Positions 1-7,124 of a stretch of DNA of 21,938 bases are shown here, one piece after another. Origin of the DNA: Candidatus Zipacnadia bacterium (GTDB lineage: Bacteria; Armatimonadota; Zipacnadia; Zipacnadales; UBA5352); NCBI GenBank assembly GCA_029820915.1, contig JALGUI010000006.1, forward strand, positions 1 through 21,938, given 5' to 3'. Both the position numbers and the translations under genes were made by a program. The notes beneath the pieces were generated by a model, which made no database searches, was not told where the DNA came from, and was given only the letters and a program-made list of their open reading frames with translations. Position 1 is the stretch's first letter, and the number at the start of each line of letters is the position of its first letter.

Positions 1-243
1 GCCGCCGCGAGCAACCTCGAGGCGGCGCGCGAGCGCTACGCCGAGGGCGTGGTGGATGTCATCGCCATCACCGACGCCGAGCTGACCTGGCGCCGAGCGG
101 CGGGCCGGCTGGTGCAGTCGCGCTATGATCGCATCGTCGCGCACTATCGGCTTCTCGCCGCCGCGGGTCGTCTCCGCACGACTGTGGGGGCGGACGCACA
201 GGCCCGCGAAGGCGATGAAGCCGGGACGGTGGTCGAACCATGA
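1..243 (+). CDS. TolC-family outer membrane efflux protein, C-terminal end (partial)
   Basis: The frame is open from the first base to the TGA at 241-243, giving 80 residues of a protein that begins before the window. The segment YAEGVVDVIAITDAELTW, followed by a helical stretch rich in Arg, Ala and Leu (QSRYDRIVAHYRLLAAAGRL), matches the last repeat of the outer-membrane efflux protein family. There a Y-x-x-G-(x)n-D-V motif precedes a long coiled-coil helix. Such proteins are trimeric channels through the outer membrane that dock on a periplasmic adaptor. The stop overlaps the start of the adaptor gene by ATGA, so the two are probably translationally coupled. Only the tail is visible, so subfamily and substrate cannot be judged. 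Confidence 0.78.
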   Translation, partial: AAASNLEAARERYAEGVVDVIAITDAELTWRRAAGRLVQSRYDRIVAHYRLLAAAGRLRTTVGADAQAREGDEAGTVVEP

Positions 244-2120
244 GGCGGATTGCCGTCGTCGTCGGAGCAATCGCAATTGTCGTCGCCGGCGTGTGGTGGT
301 TCCGCCGTGGGGGGGAGGCCGACGAGGCCGAGGCGGAGCTGGCGACGGCCGAGGTAGTGCGTGGGGACCTGCGCGTGACCGTGTCGGCGACCGGCGTGCT
401 CGAGCCGCTGACGACCGTCGAGGTCAAGTCGCGCAGCGGCGGCGAGATCGCCGTCATGTACGTCGAGGCGGGCGACTACGTCGAGGCCGGGCAGCTCATC
501 GCGCAGCTAGACCCGACCGAGCTGCAGGGCAAGGTTGACCAGGCCGCGGCGCAGGTGCGGTCCGCGTCGGCCCGGGTGGACCAGGCGCAGTACTCGGCAC
601 AGGCGCAGACGGCGCAGACGCGCACGGGCATCGCGGAGTCGCGCGCCTCGCTCGACGCCGCCCGGGCGCGACTGCGGCAGGCCGAGGCACAGCTCGAGCA
701 GACGCGCAGCACGTCCGAGCAGCAGGTCGAGCAGGCGCGGGCCGGCGTGCGGTCGGCACGGGCGCGGCTGGCGCAGGCGAAGGCGCAGGCGGAGGCCGAG
801 CCGCACCTGGTCGCCGCGGACGTGCGTCAGGCGGAGGCGGGGCTGGAGCGCGCCAGGCAGGACCTGGCGGTGCTCGAGGCCGGGTCGCGGCCGCAGGAGA
901 TCGCGCAGGCGCGGGCGCGCGTGGCCGAGGCCGAGGCGGTCGCCGACAATGCGCGCACGGAGCTGGGGCGCCAGGAGCGGCTGCTGACCAGGGGCTTCGT
1001 GTCCGAGCAGGCGGTGGACGCCGCCCGTCGCAGCCATGAGACCGCGACCGCCCAACTCGAGTCCGCCCGCCAGGCTCTGTCGCTGGTGGAGGCGGGCCCG
1101 CGCGCTCAGGAGATCGAGCGGGGGCGCGCGGCGGTGGCGCAGGCTGAGGCGGGGCTGGAGGCCGCGCGCACGCGGGAGGTGTCGGTGCGCGTGCGGGCCG
1201 GCGAGCGTGAGTCGGCGGAGGCGGGCGTCGCCGAGGCCGAGGCGTCGCTGCGCGTGGCGGAGGCCGGGCGCCGGCAGGTTGACGTGCGCGAGAGCGACGT
1301 GGAAGCCGCCCGGCGCGCCGTGGACCAGGCGGCCGCGGCGCTGGAGCGCGCGGACGCGGGCTCGCTGAGCGATGCGTCGCAGGCGCTTGACATCGACGTG
1401 GCGATGGCCGAGCTGGTGCGCACCCAGTCGGCGCTCGATGACGTGCGATACAACTTCGACAACACCACCATCGTGGCGCCGCGCGACGGCGTAGTGCTCG
1501 AAAAGCACGTTGAGGAGGGCACCGTCATCCCGGCGGGCACGGCGGCACTCGCGCAGGGCACCGCCATCGTCACCATCGCCGACATCACCGAGATGTACGT
1601 GCTGGCGGAAGTGGATGAGGTGGAGATCTCGCGTCTCGCCCTCGACCAGCCCGTCGAGATCAAGGTGGAGACGCTGCCGAACGTGCAGATTCGCGGGCAG
1701 GTGGAGAAGATCTTCCCGCGGGGCACGGAGGACGCGAACGTCGTCTACTTCCAGGTGCGCATCCGCGTCGTGGACCTGCACCCCAAGCTCCGGCCGGGGA
1801 TGACCGCCGACGTGAGCGTTCTCACCGCCGAGCGCGAGGGCGTGCTGCTGGTGCCCGACGCGGCCATCGACCGCTCGGGTGGTAAGGCGGTCGTGGAGGT
1901 TGTAGAACGCGAGGGCGCCGAGCCGGTCGAGCGCGAGGTCGAGGTGGGCGTAACCGACTGGGAGGAGACGGAGATCATCAGCGGGCTCGAGGAGGGCGAG
2001 CAGGTCGTGCTGCCCTCCGCGGCGGCGGGGATGTTCGGGCCCGAAGAAGACGGCCGAGGGACCGACGCCGCGCGCAGCGCCCGGCGCGCCACCGGGATGA
2101 TCGGCCACACCAGGAGATAG
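240..2120 (+). CDS. MacA/HlyD-type periplasmic adaptor subunit with an unusually long coiled coil
   Basis: This 626-residue membrane fusion protein would link an inner-membrane MacB-type transporter to the TolC-type channel. Residues 4-20 form one N-terminal membrane anchor. Residues about 62-93 form the first half of a lipoyl domain (GGEIAVMYVEAGDYVEAGQ). Residues about 95-405 are an Ala/Glu/Arg/Gln-rich coiled coil. Residues about 406-447 form the second lipoyl half (APRDGVV), and 450-530 the beta-barrel (PGMTADVSV). E. coli MacA is about 370 residues, so most of the extra length is in the hairpin. Motifs EAGSRPQEI (213), EAGPRAQEI (284) and EAGRRQVDV (341) suggest internal duplication. The ATG sits in an ATGA overlap with the upstream stop. 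Family placement is firm; the exported substrate is unknown. Confidence 0.93.
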   Translation: MRRIAVVVGAIAIVVAGVWWFRRGGEADEAEAELATAEVVRGDLRVTVSATGVLEPLTTVEVKSRSGGEIAVMYVEAGDYVEAGQLIAQLDPTELQGKVDQAAAQVRSASARVDQAQYSAQAQTAQTRTGIAESRASLDAARARLRQAEAQLEQTRSTSEQQVEQARAGVRSARARLAQAKAQAEAEPHLVAADVRQAEAGLERARQDLAVLEAGSRPQEIAQARARVAEAEAVADNARTELGRQERLLTRGFVSEQAVDAARRSHETATAQLESARQALSLVEAGPRAQEIERGRAAVAQAEAGLEAARTREVSVRVRAGERESAEAGVAEAEASLRVAEAGRRQVDVRESDVEAARRAVDQAAAALERADAGSLSDASQALDIDVAMAELVRTQSALDDVRYNFDNTTIVAPRDGVVLEKHVEEGTVIPAGTAALAQGTAIVTIADITEMYVLAEVDEVEISRLALDQPVEIKVETLPNVQIRGQVEKIFPRGTEDANVVYFQVRIRVVDLHPKLRPGMTADVSVLTAEREGVLLVPDAAIDRSGGKAVVEVVEREGAEPVEREVEVGVTDWEETEIISGLEEGEQVVLPSAAAGMFGPEEDGRGTDAARSARRATGMIGHTRR

Positions 2121-2148
2121 GGCCGCTAGGGGCACGGAGCAGGACACG

Positions 2149-2853
2149 ATGGCACTGATCGAGGTCAGGGACATCCACAAGGTCTACCACATGGGCGAGG
2201 TCGAGGTGCGCGCGCTGCAGGGCGTGACCCTCGACATCGAGGGCGGCGACTACGTCGCCATCATGGGGCCGTCGGGCTCGGGCAAGTCCACGCTCATGAA
2301 TCTGATCGGCTGCCTGGACACCCCCACCGAAGGCAGCTATCTGCTGGACGGCGAGGACGTGTCGCACCTGAGTCCCGATCGGCTGGCGGCCGTGCGCAAC
2401 CGGCAGATCGGCTTCGTCTTCCAGCAATTCAACCTCCTGCCCCGGGCTAGTGCGCTGCAGAACGTCGAGCTGCCGCTGGTCTACGGGGGCGCCGGCAACA
2501 CCCGCGAGCCGGCCATGCGCTCCCTCGAACGCGTCGGGCTGGGCGACCGAGCGCACCATCGCCCACGGGAGCTGTCCGGCGGCGAACAGCAGCGCGTGGC
2601 GATCGCCCGCGCGTTGGTCAACAATCCGAACATCGTCCTGGCGGATGAACCGACCGGCAACCTCGACACGCGCACGGGTGAGGAGATTCTGGTGCTCTTC
2701 GACGAACTCAACGCGGACGGCATCACGATGGTGGTGGTGACTCACGACGCGCGCGTGGCGGGCGGCACCCGGCGCATCGTGCGGTTCGTCGATGGCAACA
2801 TCGACACCGACCAGATCAACCACCAGGGCGCCCCGGGGGGGAATCATGCATGA
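2149..2853 (+). CDS. MacB/LolD-type ABC transporter ATP-binding protein
   Basis: This 234-residue ATPase powers the adjacent FtsX-type permease. The motifs are complete: Walker A GPSGSGKST at 40-48, Q-loop FQQFN at 91-95, signature LSGGE at 142-146, Walker B ending LADE at 164-167, the D-loop GNLD at 170-173 and the switch His199 in VTHD. The spacing and the sequence GCLDTPTEGSY are typical of the MacB/LolD class (about 220-240 residues). In E. coli MacB the ATPase is fused to the permease, while here it is a separate gene. A GGAG/AGGA ribosome-binding site lies a few bases before the ATG. The stop overlaps the permease start by ATGA. All catalytic residues are present, so it should be active. 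Confidence 0.96.
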   Translation: MALIEVRDIHKVYHMGEVEVRALQGVTLDIEGGDYVAIMGPSGSGKSTLMNLIGCLDTPTEGSYLLDGEDVSHLSPDRLAAVRNRQIGFVFQQFNLLPRASALQNVELPLVYGGAGNTREPAMRSLERVGLGDRAHHRPRELSGGEQQRVAIARALVNNPNIVLADEPTGNLDTRTGEEILVLFDELNADGITMVVVTHDARVAGGTRRIVRFVDGNIDTDQINHQGAPGGNHA

Positions 2854-4049
2854 ACCTGCTCGAGGCGTTGCGCGCGGCGTACGCGAGCCTGATGGCCAAC
2901 AAGTCGCGGTCGCTGCTGACCATGCTCGGCGTGATCATCGGCGTGGCGGCGGTGCTCGTGGTGGTGGCCATCGGCGAGGGGCTCAAGGCGGACACGCTCG
3001 ATCGCATCCGCTCTCTGGGCACGAATCTCATCATGGTCTTCCCCGGTGCGGGCCGCGGCTTCGGGCCGACGACCAGGCCGGGGCGGCTGACCGAGGAGGA
3101 CGTGGCGGCGCTGCGCAGCGGCGCTCGACAGATATCGGCCATCGCGCCGGTGGTGCAGACCAGTGTGACGGCCAAGTACCGCAACCTCACGCACAGCACG
3201 CAGGTGGTGGGGACGAACACCGACTGGGCGCACGCGATGGCCTTCGAGATTGCCGAGGGCCGGTTCCTCAGCGACAGCGAGGTGCGGGCGCGCTCGCGCG
3301 TCGCGGTCATCGGGACGGAGGTCATGACCGAGCTGTTCTACGGGCGGGCGCTGCTGGGCGAGTTCATCCGCCTCAACGGCGTGCCCTTTGAGGTCATCGG
3401 GATCCTGGAGGAGAAGGGCGGCGGCTGGGGCAACCCCGACAACCAGATTGTCATCCCGATGAGCACGGCGCGCCAGCGGCTGGTGGGCAATGCGAACGTC
3501 TCGAGGATCTACATCTCCGCCGCCAGTGAGGGCGTAGTGCCTGACGTCATCGAGAGCGTCAAGCAGGTCCTGCGCCGCACCCACCGCGTGACCGAGATGA
3601 CCGAGGACTTCCGCATCCGCGACCAGACCGAGTTCCTGGCCACGATCAGCGAGACCACCGGGCAGCTCACGATGTTTGTGGGGGGCATCGCGCTGGTGTC
3701 GCTGCTGGTGGGCGGCGTGGGGATCATGAATATCATGCTGGTGTCGGTGGCCGAGCGCACGCGCGAGATCGGCATCCGCAAAGCCGTGGGCGCGCGCCGC
3801 CGCGACATCCTGGCCCAGTTCCTCATCGAGTCCACGCTGCTCAGCGTCATCGGCGGCCTGATCGGCATCGCCATCGGCTTCTCGGTATCGCGCGCGCTGG
3901 GCGGAACCCTGGGGTGGCAGACGGTGGTGCCGATGTGGTCGGTGGTGGCGGCCTTCCTGTTCTCCGGCGCGGTCGGCGTGTTCTTCGGCTGGTACCCGGC
4001 GCGCACGGCCGCGATGCTCGACCCCATCGAGTGCCTGAGGTACGAGTAG
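2850..4049 (+). CDS. MacB-type ABC transporter permease (FtsX family)
   Basis: This 399-residue inner-membrane permease has the MacB topology. There is one membrane segment near the N-terminus (about 21-42, LLTMLGVIIGVAAVLVVVAIGEG). A periplasmic MacB_PCD-type domain follows (about 45-270). Three C-terminal membrane segments lie at about 275-298, 330-347 and 363-382. Diagnostic motifs are GVGIMNIMLVSVAERTREIG, IRKAVGARRRDIL and the terminal WYPARTAAMLDPIECLRYE, close to the classic MacB end DPIEALRYE. It overlaps the ATPase gene by ATGA, which supports a fixed 1:1 complex. MacB-type machines act as mechanotransmitters that expel substrates from the periplasm through TolC. Candidate substrates are a peptide, lipid or antibiotic; the sequence does not decide. 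Confidence 0.96.
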   Translation: MNLLEALRAAYASLMANKSRSLLTMLGVIIGVAAVLVVVAIGEGLKADTLDRIRSLGTNLIMVFPGAGRGFGPTTRPGRLTEEDVAALRSGARQISAIAPVVQTSVTAKYRNLTHSTQVVGTNTDWAHAMAFEIAEGRFLSDSEVRARSRVAVIGTEVMTELFYGRALLGEFIRLNGVPFEVIGILEEKGGGWGNPDNQIVIPMSTARQRLVGNANVSRIYISAASEGVVPDVIESVKQVLRRTHRVTEMTEDFRIRDQTEFLATISETTGQLTMFVGGIALVSLLVGGVGIMNIMLVSVAERTREIGIRKAVGARRRDILAQFLIESTLLSVIGGLIGIAIGFSVSRALGGTLGWQTVVPMWSVVAAFLFSGAVGVFFGWYPARTAAMLDPIECLRYE

Positions 4050-4117
4050 CGGCGAACGGCGGCAACGAAGGCGACGAAGGCGACGACAGCAACGGCAGGG
4101 GATGCGACGATTCCCAG
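4050..4117. repeat. Degenerate GGCRACGAA-type repeats between convergent genes
   Basis: The 68 bases between the permease stop and the end of the convergent dehydrogenase gene begin with a run built from short units such as GGCGAACGGC, GGCAACGAA, GGCGACGAA and GGCGACGAC. Read on the other strand it becomes units of GCCGTT, CCTTCGTC and GCCTTCGTT. This vocabulary resembles the GCCGTTGCC/GCCGTTCGCC units at 14899-15000. I see no hairpin with a T-run that would make a standard terminator. Function is unknown. Confidence 0.45.
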
Positions 4118-5056
4118 CTACTCCTCGCCCAGCACCTCCGCAAGCCGCCGAAACGCTCCCACGACGAGCTCGTGCATGGCCTCCTGAGATGACGCGGCCA
4201 TGTGCGCCGTGACGATGACGTTGTCCATCGCCAGCAGCGGATGGTCGGGCGGCGGTGGCTCCTGGGCCAGCACGTCCAGCCCCGCGCCCCCGATCTCACC
4301 GGCCTCCAGTGCGGCAACCAGCGCGCTCTCGTCGATGATCCCACCGCGCGCAGTATTGACGATGATGGAGTCGGGCCCCATCGCCGCCAGCTCAGCCGCG
4401 CCGATCAGCCCGCGCGTCGCGTCCGTCAGAGGGCAGTTCACGCACACGACGTGCGCGGTCGCGAGCAGCTCATCGAGTGGCAGGAGCGTCACGCTCAGCT
4501 CCCGTGCGGTGCCCTCGGCCACGAACGGATCGTGCGCCACGACCGCCATCCCGAGCGCCTGCAGCCGCACGGCGACCGCCCGGCCAATCTCGCCGAGGCC
4601 GATGACGCCCGCCCGGCGCCCGCTCAGCCGCAGCAGCGGGTCCTCGCCCGCCCTGCGCCAGTGGCCCGCGCGGCTGTCGATCGCCTGGCGCACAATCCGC
4701 CGTGACAGCGCGAGGACGAGCGCGAGCGTGTGGTCGGCGACCTCGTCGGTGCAGAAGCCGGTGACGTTGCGCACCTCGACGCCCAGCTCGCGCGCCGCCT
4801 CGAGGTCGATGGTGTCGAGGCCCACGCCGTAGCGCACCACCGCGCGCAGCCCCGGCAGTGCCTCCAGCACCTCGCGGGTGATGCGGGCCGACGTCATGAG
4901 GATCGCGTCGGCGTCGCGGCAGGCGGCGATGACCTCATCGGGCGCCGTGATCCGCCGGGCCTCGAAGCGCACGGGGAGGTCGCTCAGCAACTCAAGCGCC
5001 TCCTCCGGGTACTCGGTGCGCCCGGTAGTGTCGAAGACCAGCAGCTCGCGCGCCAT
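4118..5056 (-). CDS. D-isomer-specific 2-hydroxyacid dehydrogenase (NAD-dependent)
   Basis: This 312-residue cytosolic oxidoreductase would interconvert a D-2-hydroxy acid and its 2-keto acid using NAD(H). The nucleotide-binding motif GLGEIG is at 153-158, with an acidic residue (HD, 175-176) at the end of the next strand. The catalytic triad of the family is complete: Arg237 in NTARGG, Glu266 in AQEPP and His285 in TAHMAASS. The substrate-site segment RYGVGLDTIDLEAA (75-88) is also typical. The frame is open upstream to a GTG at 5131, but the ATG at 5056 is preferred. It forms TGATG with the stop of the upstream RraA-family gene and starts right before the first beta strand (ELLVFD). The exact substrate is open; phosphoglycerate, glyoxylate and CtBP-like relatives all share these motifs. 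Confidence 0.93.
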   Translation of the reverse strand: MARELLVFDTTGRTEYPEEALELLSDLPVRFEARRITAPDEVIAACRDADAILMTSARITREVLEALPGLRAVVRYGVGLDTIDLEAARELGVEVRNVTGFCTDEVADHTLALVLALSRRIVRQAIDSRAGHWRRAGEDPLLRLSGRRAGVIGLGEIGRAVAVRLQALGMAVVAHDPFVAEGTARELSVTLLPLDELLATAHVVCVNCPLTDATRGLIGAAELAAMGPDSIIVNTARGGIIDESALVAALEAGEIGGAGLDVLAQEPPPPDHPLLAMDNVIVTAHMAASSQEAMHELVVGAFRRLAEVLGEE

Positions 5057-5664
5057 CACGCTCGCTCCTCGAGCTTCGCGCGCAGCTCGGCCAGGAGCGC
5101 CTGTTCCTTGTCGATGATCTGCCGGGACCACTCGAGCGTCTCCTCGGCCAGGTCAGGCGGGACCACCACAACGCCCAGTCGGTCGCCGTACACCCAGTCG
5201 CCGGGGCTGACCACCACGCCCGCGCAGGAGATGGGGATGCGGATCTCGCCGAGCTTGTCTCCCGTACCCGCCGCCGGGGAGATGCCCGCCGCGAACAGGG
5301 GGAAGCCCAGCTCGACCACGCCGTCGATGTCACGCACCGCGCCGTCGATCACCGCGCCGGCGCAGCCCGCGACCGCGGCCATGTGGCTGAAGATCTCGCC
5401 CCACAGGATCACGTCGGTGAAGCCGCCACCGTCGATGACGATGACCTCGCCGCGCCGCACGGCCTTCAGCGCCAGCGAGCAGGCGTGGGTGCCGCCGGGA
5501 TACGCGTGGACGGTCAGCGCGGGGCCGCACAGGCGCATCTCGGGGTCCACGGGCTTGATGCGCGCCCGCATCGTCCGGTTCTTGTGGCCCATGCGGAACA
5601 GCGCGTCGCTGATCGCGGCGGTGGACATGCCCGCCATCTCGCGGGCGGCGTCTTCGGCAGTCAC
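5056..5664 (-). CDS. RraA family protein (HMG/CHA aldolase or oxaloacetate decarboxylase-like)
   Basis: This 202-residue protein belongs to the RraA/demethylmenaquinone methyltransferase-like fold. WGE (88-90) and the active-site strand GAVIDGAVRD with Arg111-Asp112 match the metal and substrate site of 4-hydroxy-4-methyl-2-oxoglutarate aldolases. Those enzymes release pyruvate and often also decarboxylate oxaloacetate. GDWVYGDRLGVVVVPP (155-170) is the other family signature. The start is GTG at 5664, with a GAGGTGAT ribosome-binding site just upstream. The stop overlaps the dehydrogenase start by one base (TGATG), implying coupled translation and a joint task on a keto or hydroxy acid. True RraA, a regulator of RNase E, is shorter (about 160 residues) and is less likely in this context. 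Confidence 0.9.
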   Translation of the reverse strand: MTAEDAAREMAGMSTAAISDALFRMGHKNRTMRARIKPVDPEMRLCGPALTVHAYPGGTHACSLALKAVRRGEVIVIDGGGFTDVILWGEIFSHMAAVAGCAGAVIDGAVRDIDGVVELGFPLFAAGISPAAGTGDKLGEIRIPISCAGVVVSPGDWVYGDRLGVVVVPPDLAEETLEWSRQIIDKEQALLAELRAKLEERA

Positions 5665-5752
5665 GGTGCATCACCTCGGCATGCTGGGGATGTTCCGCGC
5701 TGTGCCACTTCGCCGCCGGCCTCGGCCACACCTCGCGCCACGGACGCGGCGG

Positions 5753-6769
5753 TCACACCAGCTCGTCGATGGGGGTGAGGCGGGCGTAGTCGCAGGTCGT
5801 GGAGAGCGCGTGGTGGTCGATCTCGATGCCCTGCTCGGAGGCCGCGGCCATCGGCGTCAGGCCGGCGACGACCACCAGCCCCACGCGGTCCATCCCCACC
5901 GGCAACTCCAGCAACCGCTGGCTCGGCGCGCCCATGGCCATCACGCCGCCCAGGCCGCACTCGCGCATGCGCTCCATGACCGCCAATGCGTCATCGACGG
6001 CCGCCGCGGGGATCTCCCGGAAGCCCGCGCCGACCATCCCCGAGCCCGTGGTGGCCGCCTGCCACGACGTGGTCAGGCCCGAGTGGATGAAGATGTGCAG
6101 CGGGTCGATCGACGAGCCCGCGTAGCTGACCAGCTCGACGAAGCGCAGCGGCAGGCCGTCGTGCACCTGCAGAAGGCCGCCGTAGATCGAGCTGACGGGG
6201 ATGTAGTGGTGCAGCAGCACGCCGTTGAGGGTGACGGAGCACACGGTGCCGATCGCGACCATGCCGTCGGGGACCGGCTCGCCGAGCTCCTCACCCTCGT
6301 GCGCGACGACCACGAGGTGACTCATGCACAGATCCGCGTCCATGGTGGTCTTCGCGCACTCCAGCGCCCGTGGCAGGTCTTCGGCGCGCAGGCGCGACAC
6401 GTTGAGGATGACCTCGCCCTCGCCGCTGTCGAGGTCGAAGCTGGTGGCGTAGGCCAGGCGGTCGATGCGCGCGGCGACGAAGCCGACCTTCTCGTGCACG
6501 AGCGCGCTGTCGAGCTCGTCGCGACCGAGGTCGGTGAGCACGCGGCCGGCGTTGCCCACCACGCGCGTGAGGCCCCGCTCGTCCATGAACTGCAGATGAT
6601 AGCGCACCTGGCGCTCGCTCAGCTCGATGCCGAGCTTCCCGATCTCGCGGCCGAGGGCTCTGGCGCCCAGCGGCTTGTCACGACCGGACAGCACGCGCAG
6701 GATTGCGACCATCTTGCGGCGCACGTCGCGGTCATCGCTGAGCGGCTGGATGGACGACGATTGGGCCAT
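5753..6769 (-). CDS. NrpR-like transcriptional regulator (winged helix plus NrpR/DUF128 domain)
   Basis: This 338-residue protein has an N-terminal winged helix (about 17-82, VRRKMVAILRVL ... RQVRYHLQFMDERGL). One NrpR regulatory domain follows (about 88-325) with the family segments LNGVLLHHYIPV, YGGLLQVHDGLPLRF, SSIDPLHIF and GAGFREIP. NrpR is the archaeal repressor of nitrogen-assimilation genes that senses 2-oxoglutarate; bacterial homologues are known but little studied. The ATG at 6769 is chosen because GGAGAG lies six bases before it and a TTGACA promoter lies further upstream. The same frame stays open to 7165, but that part is a relic of another gene. Downstream are the RraA and dehydrogenase genes after 88 bases, so it may control a carbon-acid unit. 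Confidence 0.87.
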   Translation of the reverse strand: MAQSSSIQPLSDDRDVRRKMVAILRVLSGRDKPLGARALGREIGKLGIELSERQVRYHLQFMDERGLTRVVGNAGRVLTDLGRDELDSALVHEKVGFVAARIDRLAYATSFDLDSGEGEVILNVSRLRAEDLPRALECAKTTMDADLCMSHLVVVAHEGEELGEPVPDGMVAIGTVCSVTLNGVLLHHYIPVSSIYGGLLQVHDGLPLRFVELVSYAGSSIDPLHIFIHSGLTTSWQAATTGSGMVGAGFREIPAAAVDDALAVMERMRECGLGGVMAMGAPSQRLLELPVGMDRVGLVVVAGLTPMAAASEQGIEIDHHALSTTCDYARLTPIDELV

Positions 6770-6799
6770 GGCATCTCTCCGTCGAGGCGTTCGCCAACG

Positions 6800-6816
6800 G
6801 CCCCCGCGAGGGGGGC
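6800..6816 (-). promoter_or_regulatory. GC-rich stem-loop in the predicted leader of the NrpR-like gene
   Basis: GCCCCC (6800-6805) and GGGGGC (6811-6816) can pair as a six-base stem around a five-base loop. The stem lies just after the predicted -10 element and before the ribosome-binding site. There is no T-run, so it is not a normal terminator. It could be a leader hairpin or a repressor site, or simply chance in GC-rich DNA. Confidence 0.35.
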
Positions 6817-6828
6817 GACAGTACGGGG

Positions 6829-6858
6829 AGGATACGGAAGATCGGGGGGGGGTGTCAA
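6829..6858 (-). promoter_or_regulatory. Predicted sigma-70-type promoter for the NrpR-like gene
   Basis: On the minus strand, TTGACA (6853-6858) and TATCCT (6829-6834) are separated by 18 bases, about 60 bases before the ATG at 6769. The spacer is largely a C-run. It lies between the NrpR-like start and the glucoamylase relic, so the regulator can be expressed independently of the relic. Confidence 0.55.
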
Positions 6859-6880
6859 GCTGCGCCGCCCCGCCGCGCCG

Positions 6881-7124
6881 GACGGTCTCAGTGCTCGCCT
6901 CGAGGTCGCGCTTCTCCTCGTGGCAGACGGTCTCCCCGTCGGTGATCAGCAGCTTAAGGTCGCGGACCTGAGGATGGTCGATCGTGGGGCAGTAGATCTC
7001 GTTGACGGTTCCGTGCGAGAGCGTGTACCACACGCGGCCGGCGGTCGAGCAGGCGGCGCCCACGCTCTCCCTGGTGCTGCGGCGTCCGGCGGGGCTCAAT
7101 CCCCGGCCGACCGAGCGCCTCCTC
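6881..7124 (-). pseudogene. Frameshifted relic of a GH15 glucoamylase N-terminus
   Basis: On the minus strand, one frame (7124 to about 7068) reads EEALGRPGIEPRRTPQHQ. The next frame (about 7069 to 6881) continues with ESVGAACSTAGRVWYTLSHG, then NEIYCPTIDHPQVRDLKLLI and TDGETVCHEEKRDLEAS. Together they follow the start of bacterial GH15 glucoamylases, remembered as PGIEPRWT...GVGTAYS..SRVWFTLSHGI.NE.YYPT.D.PQ.RDL...TDG..F.HEEKRD. The frames join near 7065-7072, needing a net +1 or -2 shift. Only about 80 of the usual 600 or more residues remain and the catalytic domain is absent. It cannot be an active enzyme. After the frameshift the frame happens to run into the NrpR-like gene without a stop. 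Confidence 0.8.

Noticed and set aside
507..2180. A 557-residue open frame opposite the adaptor gene
   Set aside because: It is a mirror of the coiled-coil repeats, with no family features.
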